DNA of 64,000 nucleotides. Source: Gryllotalpicola daejeonensis (GTDB lineage Bacteria > Actinomycetota > Actinomycetes > Actinomycetales > Microbacteriaceae). Where the stretch lies: positions 2,356,001-2,420,000 of the forward strand of contig NZ_BAABBV010000001.1 of NCBI RefSeq assembly GCF_039538145.1. The letters run 5' to 3'. The first letter of the stretch is position 1. Each line of letters begins with the position of its first letter. The notes beneath the pieces were generated by a model. That model ran no database searches, was not told the origin of the DNA, and was given only the letters and a program-made list of their open reading frames with translations. A program made the translations under genes and the position numbers. Shown piece by piece: positions 49,663 to 57,437 of this stretch.

Positions 49663-51363
49663 ATGGGAGATCTGTTCGCGGGCTACGGTGCGACGCTGGC
49701 ACCCGGGCGCCCCCACAGCGCCTTCGACGAGATGTTCCGCGGGCCCGGCGAAGACGGCGGCATGCGGGCGCGGGATTCCTACCGCGAGCTGCACGCGGCG
49801 CTCGAGCGGATGACGCAGGAGGAGCTGCAGGGCAGAGCGGATGCCCTTGCCAACAGCTACCTCGCCCAGGGTGTCACCTTCGACTTCGCGGGCGAGGAGC
49901 GGCCGTTCCCCCTCGACGCCGTGCCGCGCATCATCGCCGAGGACGAGTGGGTCGGCCTCGAGGCCGGCGTGAAGCAGCGGGTGCGGGCGCTCGAGGCATT
50001 CCTCTCCGACGCCTACGGGCGCCAGCAGGCCGTCGCAGACGGCGTGATCCCGGCATCCCTCATCGCCACCTCAGCCAACTTCTTCCGCCAGGCCGCGGGA
50101 ATCGAGAGTGCGAACGGCGTGCGCGTGCACGTCTCCGGCGTCGACCTGATCCGCGACGAGAACGGCACGTGGCGGGTGCTCGAGGACAACGTGCGCGTGC
50201 CCTCGGGGGTCTCCTACATCGTGTCGAACCGGCGGGTCATGGCGCAGACGCTGCCCGAGCTGTTCGTGTCGATGTCGGTGCGGCCGGTCGGTGAATACCC
50301 CTATCGCCTGCTGCAGGCCCTGCGTGCCTCTGCGCCCGCGGGTGTCGAGGACCCGGTCGTCGTGGTGCTCACGCCCGGCGTCTTCAACTCCGCGTATTTC
50401 GAGCACACGCTGCTCGCGCGCCTCATGGGCGTCGAGCTCGTCGAGGGCCGTGACCTGTACGTGAGCGGCGGGCACGTCTGGATGCGCACGACGGGTGGCC
50501 CGACCCGCGTCGACGTCATCTACCGCCGCATCGACGACGAGTTCCTCGACCCGCTGCAGTTCCGCGCCGACTCGGTGCTCGGCACGCCGGGGCTTCTGAC
50601 CGCCGCGCGCCTCGGCAACGTCACGATCGCGAACGCGGTGGGCAACGGGGTGGCCGACGACAAGCTCGCCTACACCTACCTGCCCGATCTGATCAGGTAC
50701 TACCTCGGCGAAGACCCGATCATCCCCAACGTCGACACCTGGCGCCTCGAGGACCCGGGCTCGCTCGAAGAGGTGCTCGACCGGCTCGACGAGCTCGTCG
50801 TGAAGCCGGTCGACGGCTCGGGCGGCAAGGGCCTCGTCGTGGGACCCGCCGCGAGCCGCGCCGAGCTCGACGCACTGCGCACCAAGCTCATCGAGGACCC
50901 GCGCGGCTGGATCGCCCAGCCGGTCGTGCAGCTGTCGACGATCCCGACACTCACGGGCGACGGCATGCAGCCCCGGCACACCGACCTGCGCCCCTTCGCC
51001 GTGAACGACGGCAACGAGGTCTGGGTGCTGCCCGGCGGGCTGACCCGGGTCGCGCTGCCCGCCGGCCAGCTCGTCGTGAACTCGTCGCAGGGCGGCGGCT
51101 CGAAGGACACCTGGGTGCTCGGGCGCGGCACAGCGCCCGGCGCGGCTCACCCCGCCACGGGAATGCACGATGTCTCGGCGATCACGGCGGAGCAGGCGGC
51201 GCCGATCGAGCTGGTCGCGGCCGGCTCGCCGCTCGCCTCGGTCGCGCCATACGGCACGACCGGGCCGCAGTACGCCCCGGAGGACCAGCTCGCCGCCACT
51301 CAGCAGCAACAGCAGCAGCAAGCGGCTCGCGCGCACACAGACGAGGGGAATGCGGATGCTTAG
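49663..51363 (+). CDS. Circularly permuted type 2 ATP-grasp protein
   Basis: This 566-residue member of the circularly permuted ATP-grasp family shows VHVSGVDLIRDENGTWRVLEDNVRVPSGVSYI as its core, which begins near residue 150 and carries the metal and ATP ligands (only key parts: DLIRDENG, LEDNVRVPSG). DELVVKPVDGSGGKGLVVGP-type lysine and glycine-loop residues sit near 375-390. ATP-grasp enzymes form peptide or amide bonds. The partner genes downstream match the conserved ATP-grasp/alpha-E/transglutaminase set whose product is not established. The C-terminus is Gln-rich. Confidence 0.92.
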   Translation: MGDLFAGYGATLAPGRPHSAFDEMFRGPGEDGGMRARDSYRELHAALERMTQEELQGRADALANSYLAQGVTFDFAGEERPFPLDAVPRIIAEDEWVGLEAGVKQRVRALEAFLSDAYGRQQAVADGVIPASLIATSANFFRQAAGIESANGVRVHVSGVDLIRDENGTWRVLEDNVRVPSGVSYIVSNRRVMAQTLPELFVSMSVRPVGEYPYRLLQALRASAPAGVEDPVVVVLTPGVFNSAYFEHTLLARLMGVELVEGRDLYVSGGHVWMRTTGGPTRVDVIYRRIDDEFLDPLQFRADSVLGTPGLLTAARLGNVTIANAVGNGVADDKLAYTYLPDLIRYYLGEDPIIPNVDTWRLEDPGSLEEVLDRLDELVVKPVDGSGGKGLVVGPAASRAELDALRTKLIEDPRGWIAQPVVQLSTIPTLTGDGMQPRHTDLRPFAVNDGNEVWVLPGGLTRVALPAGQLVVNSSQGGGSKDTWVLGRGTAPGAAHPATGMHDVSAITAEQAAPIELVAAGSPLASVAPYGTTGPQYAPEDQLAATQQQQQQQAARAHTDEGNADA

Positions 51364-52306
51364 CCGGATCGCTGAGAGCCTGTTCTGGATCGGCCGCTAT
51401 CTCGAGCGCGCAGACGGCACCGCGCGCATCCTCGACGTCCAGCTGCAGCTGCTGCTCGAGGACCCGTGGGTCGACGAGGACACCGCGTGCCGAGCGCTGC
51501 TCGGCGTGATGGGGTCGGATGCCCCGGCCGACGACCCGGCGACGGGGGAGCGCACCCGCATCGACCGCGAGACGGTGCTCGGCATCCTGGCGGTGAACCG
51601 GCAGCATCCGGCATCCATCGCCTACTGCTTGAACGCCGCGCGCGAGAACGCGAGGCGCGCGCGAGAGATCATCTCGACCGAGCTCTGGGAGTGCCTCAAC
51701 ACGACGACGACGCGCATGCCGCGCAAGGTCGCGAGCGAGCGCGTGCACGACTTCTTCCACTGGGTGCGCGAGCGCACCGCGCTCGCCGTGGGCACGAACG
51801 AGACGGTGATGAGCCGCGACGACGCGTACCAGTTCTTCACGCTGGGGCTCGCGCTCGAGCGGGCGGACATGACGGCGCGGCTGCTCGCCACGCGCACGCT
51901 GACCGACGTGTCGGGGCCGAGCTGGACGACGATCCTGCGCTCGTGCGGCGCCTACGAGGCGTACCTGCGCACCTACCGCGGCGCCTCATCGATGCGCAAC
52001 GCGGCCGAGTTCCTGCTGGTCGATCGGATCTTCCCGCGCTCCGTGCTGTTCTCGATCAGCCAGGCGATCGAGAGCCTCTCTGCGCTCGAGCCGCGCACCG
52101 ACCGCATCGGCCCTGGCGACCAGGCGCTGCGGGTGCTCGGCCAGGCGGTCTCGAGCCTCGAATACCGGCCGATCGCCGAGATCCTCGACGACCTGCCGCA
52201 CGCGATGGAGGGCGTGCAGCGGGCGACGAGCACCGCGAGCGAGGCGGTCAAGCAGCGGTACTTCCCGTCGCAGGTGGTCCCGACCTGGGCGGGCGAGCGG
52301 GTATGA
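51356..52306 (+). CDS. Alpha-E domain protein
   Basis: This 316-residue all-helical protein of the alpha-E family starts LSRIAESLFWIGRYLERAD, the diagnostic N-terminus, with RENARRAREIISTELWECLN (about 95-114) and FFTLGLALERADMTARLLA. The family's conserved glutamates suggested its name; no reaction is proven. It overlaps the ATP-grasp gene by 8 bases. ATG 51356 has GAGGGG 7 nt upstream; the ATG two codons earlier is too close to that site. Confidence 0.92.
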   Translation: MLSRIAESLFWIGRYLERADGTARILDVQLQLLLEDPWVDEDTACRALLGVMGSDAPADDPATGERTRIDRETVLGILAVNRQHPASIAYCLNAARENARRAREIISTELWECLNTTTTRMPRKVASERVHDFFHWVRERTALAVGTNETVMSRDDAYQFFTLGLALERADMTARLLATRTLTDVSGPSWTTILRSCGAYEAYLRTYRGASSMRNAAEFLLVDRIFPRSVLFSISQAIESLSALEPRTDRIGPGDQALRVLGQAVSSLEYRPIAEILDDLPHAMEGVQRATSTASEAVKQRYFPSQVVPTWAGERV

Positions 52307-52340
52307 AACGGCAGGGCTCATGAAACGGCAGGGCTCATGA
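52303..52340 (+). other. Two tandem six-codon minicistrons (17-bp duplication)
   Basis: ATGAAACGGCAGGGCTC occurs twice in a row (52303-52319, 52320-52336) and is followed by the transglutaminase ATG. The first ATG overlaps the alpha-E stop (ATGA). Each copy encodes MKRQGS and then a stop that shares ATGA with the next start. Ribosomes could therefore pass by termination-reinitiation through two minicistrons to the real gene. It looks like a duplicated start region that shifted the old start out of frame. Confidence 0.7.
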
Positions 52341-53182
52341 AAAGACTGAGGGTCACGCACACGACGGGCTTCCGCTATCAGGGCGAGGCATCGGCGTCGT
52401 ACAACGAGGCGCGGATGCTTCCCGCATCGCGCGAGGGCCAGTGGGTGCTGTCTGCGCACATCGACACGCGGCCGAACGCGCCGCAGCACAGCTACACCGA
52501 CTACTGGGGCACGCGGGTCACCGCGTTCGAGGTGCTCTCGCCGCACCGCGAGCTCGTGCTCTCGGCGAGCAGCCTGATCGAGGTCGCCGAGCAGGCGCAC
52601 GACCACTGCCCGACGTCGTGGGACGAGCTCGCGCAGCTCAGCCGCCGCACCGTCGAGAGCGTCGAGCAGCTGCGGCAGAGCGCACGCACCGAGCCGCCGC
52701 GCGACCTGATGAAGCTCGCCGCGCAGGTGGCGGAGGCCTCAGGGAGCCCGTGCGCTGCGGCGGAGGCGATCTGCGCGCGCATCGGCGGCGAGATGGAGTA
52801 CGTGCCGGGCGCCACCCGCGTTGACAGCACCGCAGCCGAGGCGTGGTCGGCGCGGCGCGGGGTGTGCCAGGACATCGTGCACGTCGCGCTCGGCGCGCTG
52901 CGCTCGGTGGGGATTCCCGCCCGCTATGTCTCGGGCTACCTGCACCCGAAGCCCGACGCGCCGCTGCACGAGACCGTCGTCGGCGAGTCGCACGCGTGGG
53001 TCGAGTGGTTCTGCGGCACGTGGCGCGGCTGGGACCCCACCAACCTGATCCCGGCCGGTGACCGCCACGTCTACGTCGGGCACGGGCGCGACTATGACGA
53101 CATCGCGCCGATCCGCGGCGTCTACGCGGGCGTCGCGGCGGCTGAGACCTTCGTGAAGGTCGAGATCACGCGCGAGGCGTAG
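52337..53182 (+). CDS. Transglutaminase-like cysteine protease-fold protein
   Basis: This 281-residue protein has an N-terminal beta domain (about 1-90; LRVTHTTGFRYQGEASASYN) and a transglutaminase-like core. The catalytic triad is complete: C177 in RRGVCQDIVH, H219 in GESHAWVEWF and D233 in GWDPTN. There is no signal peptide, so it is cytoplasmic. It is the third gene of the ATP-grasp/alpha-E set, where it may act as an amidase or peptidase. Its stop directly abuts that of the convergent MFS gene. Confidence 0.93.
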   Translation: MKRLRVTHTTGFRYQGEASASYNEARMLPASREGQWVLSAHIDTRPNAPQHSYTDYWGTRVTAFEVLSPHRELVLSASSLIEVAEQAHDHCPTSWDELAQLSRRTVESVEQLRQSARTEPPRDLMKLAAQVAEASGSPCAAAEAICARIGGEMEYVPGATRVDSTAAEAWSARRGVCQDIVHVALGALRSVGIPARYVSGYLHPKPDAPLHETVVGESHAWVEWFCGTWRGWDPTNLIPAGDRHVYVGHGRDYDDIAPIRGVYAGVAAAETFVKVEITREA

Positions 53183-54463
53183 TCACGCCGCCGCAGCCTC
53201 CGGCCGCGCCGCCTCGGGCTCCTCGAGCACGAAGGCCGGCCGCCCGCCGCGCACGCGCAGCCGCAGTCCGCGGTACTTGATGAGGTAGGCGACGCCGACG
53301 GCGCCGGCGACGATGCCCGAGGCCGCCCCGACCCCGAGCCCCCACCGCGGCCCGAGCGTGTCGGCGACCCAGCCGACGATCGGCGCGCCGATCGGAGTCC
53401 CGCCCATGAAGATCGCCATGTAGATCGCCATCACCCGGCCGCGCACCGCGGGGTCGGTGGAGAGCTGCACGGTGCCGTTCGCGGTCGTCATGAGCGTCTG
53501 CGAGAAGAGGCCGATGAGCGCGAGCGCGGCGCCGAAGAGCCAGTACGTCGGCATGACCGCGGCGAGCAGGCATCCCAGGCCGAACAGCAGCGCGCCCAGG
53601 AAAAGAAGCGAGACGCGCGGCTTCTCGCGCCGCGCGGAAGCCAGCGCGCCCACGACCGAGCCGACGGCCATGATCGACGAGAGGATGCCGAATTCCCCGG
53701 CGCCCTTGCCGAACACGGTCGATGCCATCGTCGAGGTGTAGATCGGGAAGTTCAGGCCGAAGGTGCCGATCAGGAACACCATCAGCAGGATCACCATGAT
53801 GTCGGGGCGCCGCCGCACGTAGCGGAAGCCCTCGACCAGCCCGCCCCGCCGCGCCGATCTCACCTGGCGGTTGAGCTGGTCCTTCCGCAGCAGCTGCAGC
53901 GAGATCAGCACGGCGGCGAAGGTCACCGCGTTGATCAGGAAGACCCAGCCCGCGCCGACGGCCGCGGTCATGAGGCCGGCGATCGCGGGCCCGATGGTGC
54001 GGGCGGCGTTGAACGACGCAGAGTTGAGGGCGACCGCGTTCGAGAGGTTGCGGGTGTCGACGAGCTCGCCGACGAAGGTCTGGCGCGCGGGGGCGTCGAA
54101 CGAGGCGGCGACGCCGAGCAGCAGCGCGAAGCCGTAGACGTGCCAGAGCTGCACCACGCCCGTGACGGTCATGATGCCGAGCCCCGCGCCGAGCAGCCCC
54201 ATCGCCGCCTGCGTGCACATCAGCAGCTTCCGCCGGTCGAAGCGGTCGGCCGCCCAACCCGTCACCGGCAGCAGCACGAGCTGCGGGCCGAACTGCAGCG
54301 CCATCGTCACGCCGACCGCGGTCGCGTTGTTGTGGGTGAGCTCGGTGAGCACGATCCAGTCCTGCGCGGTGCGCTGCATCCAGGTGCCGACGTTCGAGAC
54401 GATCGCGCCGGCGAACCAGATGCGGTAGTTGATCCCCGCGAGGGACCGGAAGAGGTTGTTCAA
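53183..54463 (-). CDS. MFS exporter (EntS/MFS_3-like)
   Basis: This 426-residue major facilitator has 12 predicted spans. It begins LAGINYRIWFAGAIVSNVGTW, and WAADRFDRRKLL (loop 2-3 motif A, about 70-81) and FDAPARQTFVGELV (about 125-138) are typical of the EntS-like efflux group. The TTG start lies 36 bases after the MarR gene on the same strand, so the two form an operon in which MarR probably controls efflux. Substrate unknown. Confidence 0.9.
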   Translation of the reverse strand: MNNLFRSLAGINYRIWFAGAIVSNVGTWMQRTAQDWIVLTELTHNNATAVGVTMALQFGPQLVLLPVTGWAADRFDRRKLLMCTQAAMGLLGAGLGIMTVTGVVQLWHVYGFALLLGVAASFDAPARQTFVGELVDTRNLSNAVALNSASFNAARTIGPAIAGLMTAAVGAGWVFLINAVTFAAVLISLQLLRKDQLNRQVRSARRGGLVEGFRYVRRRPDIMVILLMVFLIGTFGLNFPIYTSTMASTVFGKGAGEFGILSSIMAVGSVVGALASARREKPRVSLLFLGALLFGLGCLLAAVMPTYWLFGAALALIGLFSQTLMTTANGTVQLSTDPAVRGRVMAIYMAIFMGGTPIGAPIVGWVADTLGPRWGLGVGAASGIVAGAVGVAYLIKYRGLRLRVRGGRPAFVLEEPEAARPEAAAA

Positions 54464-54499
54464 ATCTGTGCGACTTTCAGGGTTCTGGCGACGGCTCGG

Positions 54500-54931
54500 T
54501 CAGCGATCAGCGAGCTCGCGCATGATGACGGATGCCTGGCGCAGGGTTTCTCGCTGCGCGTCGGTGAGCTCGCGCGTGCGCTTCCCGAGCCACTGCTCGC
54601 GGCGGCGACGGGTCTCGGCGACGAAGGCCGCGCCTGCGGGCGTCACGCGCACGACCACCTTGCGGCCGTCGTCGGGGGAACTCTCGCGGGCGACGTAGCC
54701 GCCGGCCTCGAGCGAGTTCACGCGGCGGTTCATCGAGGGCGGGGTGACATGCTCGGCGTCGGCGAGCTGCCCGACGGTGTGCGGGCCCTCTCGATAGAGC
54801 AGTGCGAGCACGCTGAACTGCCCGTCGGAGAGGTCGTCGCTCGCCTTCTCGGCGCGGATGCGCCGATTGAGGCGCCCCACCGCGATGCGCAGCTGGGCGT
54901 CGAGGTCGAGTTCTTCCGTCACAGGCCCCAC
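54500..54931 (-). CDS. MarR-family transcriptional regulator
   Basis: This 143-residue winged-helix repressor has LSDGQFSVLALLYREGPHTV, LADAEHVTPPSMNRRVNSLE as recognition helix (about 60-80) and the wing SSPDDGRKVVVRVTPAG (about 85-101). GTG 54931 has AAGGAG 4 nt upstream. A palindrome TTAGC-CTT-GCTAA overlaps that site, consistent with autorepression. Operon with the MFS gene suggests drug-responsive efflux. Confidence 0.9.
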   Translation of the reverse strand: MGPVTEELDLDAQLRIAVGRLNRRIRAEKASDDLSDGQFSVLALLYREGPHTVGQLADAEHVTPPSMNRRVNSLEAGGYVARESSPDDGRKVVVRVTPAGAAFVAETRRRREQWLGKRTRELTDAQRETLRQASVIMRELADR

Positions 54932-54939
54932 GATACTCC

Positions 54940-54952
54940 TTAGCCTTGCTAA
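54940..54952. promoter_or_regulatory. Candidate MarR operator TTAGCCTTGCTAA
   Basis: Perfect 5-bp arms TTAGC and GCTAA flank CTT, just upstream of the marR start and touching its ribosome site. This is the usual place for an autoregulatory MarR operator. The site is short, so chance is not excluded. Confidence 0.5.
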
Positions 54953-55024
54953 TTACCTGATTGCAACGACCGCTTCGACCGACGAGTTCCGGTGGGTGCC
55001 GGCGCGTTCCGGAAAGATGGGCGC

Positions 55025-55885
55025 ATGGCGCCGACGACGCACACCTTCACCGACGACTACGGAGTGGTGGTCACCTACTACGAGTTCCCGCTTCCCGAGG
55101 GGCAGCAGCCGCGCGCCGTCGTGCAGCTCGCGCACGGCATCGGCGAGCACGCGGGTCGCTACCGGCACGTGGCGCAGGCGCTGAACGACGCGGGCTACGC
55201 GGTCTACGCCGACGACCACCGCGGCCACGGCCAGACTGGTCTCGCACAGTGGGGCGGCGACGCGACCAAGCTCGGGCGCCTCGGCCCGGGCGGACTGCGG
55301 GCGACCATCGAGGACCTGCGCCAGCTCGGCGGGATCATCAGGGGCAGGCATCCGAACGTTCCGGTGATCCTGCTCGGTCACAGCTGGGGATCACTCATGG
55401 CGCAACGGCTCATCAACGCGCACGCGAGCGACTACGACGCGGTAGTGCTCACCGGAACCGCCTACCGCACTCTCGGCTCGATGCGCGCGGGGAACCTGAA
55501 CGGCCGCCACAAGCACCTCGGCACGACGGGGCAGGAATGGCTGTCGCGCGACCCGGTGATCCAGACCGGCTTCCGCCAGGACCCGCTCAACTTCGCCGCG
55601 GAGCCGCTCGCGAAGTTCGGCGTGCTCGATGCCATGCGCCTGCTCGGGCGGCCGGCGCGCAACCTCGAGCGCGACCTTCCACTGCTGATCCAGATCGGGT
55701 CAGACGACTCGCTCGGCGGCGAGAAGTCGGTGGTGAAGCTCGCGAACGCGTACCGCACACGTAGCGGGTTGAGCGACGTCACGGTGCACGTCTATCAGCA
55801 TGCCCGTCACGAGGTCTTCAACGAGATCAACAAGGACGAGGTCATCGCCGACCTGGTGCGGTGGCTCGACGAGCGGTTCGCCTGA
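55025..55885 (+). CDS. Alpha/beta hydrolase, monoacylglycerol lipase-like
   Basis: This 286-residue alpha/beta hydrolase has the oxyanion HGIGEHAGRY (about 37-46), nucleophile S112-region GHSWGS, the aspartate in IGSDDSLGG (about 230) and histidine in HARHEVFNEI (about 260). HG-GEH-RY and DHRGHG are hallmarks of the lysophospholipase/monoacylglycerol lipase group. No signal peptide, so cytoplasmic. ATG 55025 is preferred to the ATG 33 bases upstream because family similarity starts there. Confidence 0.88.
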   Translation: MAPTTHTFTDDYGVVVTYYEFPLPEGQQPRAVVQLAHGIGEHAGRYRHVAQALNDAGYAVYADDHRGHGQTGLAQWGGDATKLGRLGPGGLRATIEDLRQLGGIIRGRHPNVPVILLGHSWGSLMAQRLINAHASDYDAVVLTGTAYRTLGSMRAGNLNGRHKHLGTTGQEWLSRDPVIQTGFRQDPLNFAAEPLAKFGVLDAMRLLGRPARNLERDLPLLIQIGSDDSLGGEKSVVKLANAYRTRSGLSDVTVHVYQHARHEVFNEINKDEVIADLVRWLDERFA

Positions 55886-55990
55886 GCTCGTGAGCGTGGC
55901 GCCTGCGTCTTGACTTAACCAGTTCAGGCCGGGAATGTCGGAGCTGCCCCCACTCGGGGGTGCCAACGGACGTCTCAATGAGGAGAATCC

Positions 55991-57364
55991 ATGCTCAGAT
56001 CAACCGGGTGGAAGGTCGCGCTCGGTGCGACCGTCGCCGCCGCAGCACTGGCGCTGGTCGGTGCCGCCCCCGCCGTCGCCGGCACCCCGCACGGGCCGGC
56101 CGCCCCGCAGAGGTCGAGCCACGCGCTCGGCCAAGCACGGCTGCTCGTCAAGACGCCGAGCAGCGACGGGGTGAAGCAGGCGCTGCAGCTCGCCAAGTCC
56201 CACGACACGAAGGACGCGCTCGCTCTCGCCAAGCTGCTCGCGACGCCGCAGGCCGTCTGGCTCACGAGCGGAACGCCCGCGCAGGTGCGCAAGACGGTGC
56301 AGCAGTCGGTCGCGGCGGCGGCCGTGCAGAAGGCCGTGCCGGTCTTCGTCGCCTACAACATCCCCGGCCGCGACTGCGGCTCGTACTCGGCGGGCGGCGC
56401 GCAGACGACCGCCGACTACGAGGCGTGGATCGATGGCATCGCGGCGGGCATCGGCAATGCCAAGGCAGCGGTGCTGGTCGAGCCGGACGGACTCGGCCTG
56501 CTGCCGAACACCAACTGCGGCGTGACGACCCCCGGTGCCGACGACGCGCGCTACACGCAGCTGAACTACGCCGTCGACGCCCTCGAGGCGAAGCCGAACA
56601 CGAGCGTCTACCTCGATGGTACGAACGCGGCGTGGCTGACCCCTGGGGACCTCGCGCCGCGCCTCATCAAGGCCGGCGTCAACCGTGCGCAGGGGTTCTT
56701 CACGAACGTCTCGAACTACCAGTGGACGCAGAACTCGGCCGAGATCGGCACCTGGATCTCAAGCTGCATCGCCCTCGTCAATGCGGGCGACGCGAACCCG
56801 GGAAGTGACTGCCCCAACCAGTACTGGAACGGCACGGGCGCCCTCGACACCAACAAGAAGTGGTCGCCGACGGCGGCCGACCCGACGGCGAACACCGCCT
56901 GGATCGACCAGCAGTACGCCACCGCGCTCGCCGCCGCAGGGGCAGCGCCCACGGCGCACGTCGTCATCGACACGAGCCGCAACGGCGCGGGCCCGAACGA
57001 CATGAGCGCCTACGCGGCGGCGCCGTACAACCAGAGTGCCGCCACGATCGCGACCCTGCGCGCGAGCAACTGGTGCAACCCGCCGGGCGCGGGACTCGGC
57101 CTCGCCCCGACCACGAAGACGGGCACGCCGCTCGTCGACGCGTACCTCTGGGTGAAGACGCCGGGCGAGTCCGACGGCCAGTGCGATGCGGCCGGCGGCG
57201 CCCGGGCGTGGGACTACAGCGCGTACTCCCAGCCGGGCTGGCCGACGGATGCCGCAGGCCAGGCAGCCTTCGACCCGCTCTGGGGCCAGGTCGACCCTGC
57301 AGCGGGGTCCTGGTTCCCCGCTCAGGCCCTCGACCTGATCAGGCACGCCAGCCCCGCGATCTGA
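55991..57364 (+). CDS. Secreted glycoside hydrolase family 6 (cellulase)
   Basis: This 457-residue secreted GH6 enzyme should cleave beta-1,4-glucan with inversion. It has a signal peptide (about 1-30, ALALVGAAPAVA), a helical lead of about 70 residues, then the catalytic barrel. VFVAYNIPGRDCGSYSAGG (about 118-136) carries one conserved aspartate, and AAVLVEPDGLGLLP (about 158-171) holds the catalytic acid. AHVVIDTSRNGAG and WVKTPGESDGQC follow as in GH6. No carbohydrate-binding module is present. A strong GAGGAG precedes the ATG. Confidence 0.93.
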   Translation: MLRSTGWKVALGATVAAAALALVGAAPAVAGTPHGPAAPQRSSHALGQARLLVKTPSSDGVKQALQLAKSHDTKDALALAKLLATPQAVWLTSGTPAQVRKTVQQSVAAAAVQKAVPVFVAYNIPGRDCGSYSAGGAQTTADYEAWIDGIAAGIGNAKAAVLVEPDGLGLLPNTNCGVTTPGADDARYTQLNYAVDALEAKPNTSVYLDGTNAAWLTPGDLAPRLIKAGVNRAQGFFTNVSNYQWTQNSAEIGTWISSCIALVNAGDANPGSDCPNQYWNGTGALDTNKKWSPTAADPTANTAWIDQQYATALAAAGAAPTAHVVIDTSRNGAGPNDMSAYAAAPYNQSAATIATLRASNWCNPPGAGLGLAPTTKTGTPLVDAYLWVKTPGESDGQCDAAGGARAWDYSAYSQPGWPTDAAGQAAFDPLWGQVDPAAGSWFPAQALDLIRHASPAI

Positions 57365-57392
57365 TCAGCCTGGCGGTTCGCCCGCCGTGCAC

Positions 57393-57437
57393 CTCGCCGT
57401 GCATGCTCCTACGTAAGGTGGGAGCATGCACGGCGAG
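57393..57437. promoter_or_regulatory. 17-bp inverted repeat spanning the lplA promoter and start
   Basis: Arm CTCGCCGTGCATGCTCC (57393-57409) is exactly complementary to 57421-57437 across 11 nt. The lplA -10 box TAAGGT (57414-57419) lies in the loop, and the ATG (57426) lies in the right arm. It could be an operator, or a terminator of the GH6 transcript that would hide the lplA start on read-through RNA. Confidence 0.75.
57414..57419 (+). promoter_or_regulatory. -10 box TAAGGT of lplA
   Basis: TAAGGT ends 6 nt before the ATG at 57426, as at the other leaderless genes. It is embedded in the loop of a 17-bp inverted repeat. Confidence 0.55.

Noticed and set aside
49663..53182. ATP-grasp set as a graspetide or pupylation system
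   Set aside because: No precursor peptide, Pup-like or proteasome gene adjoins, and the ATP-grasp is the circularly permuted type, not the graspetide or PafA type.
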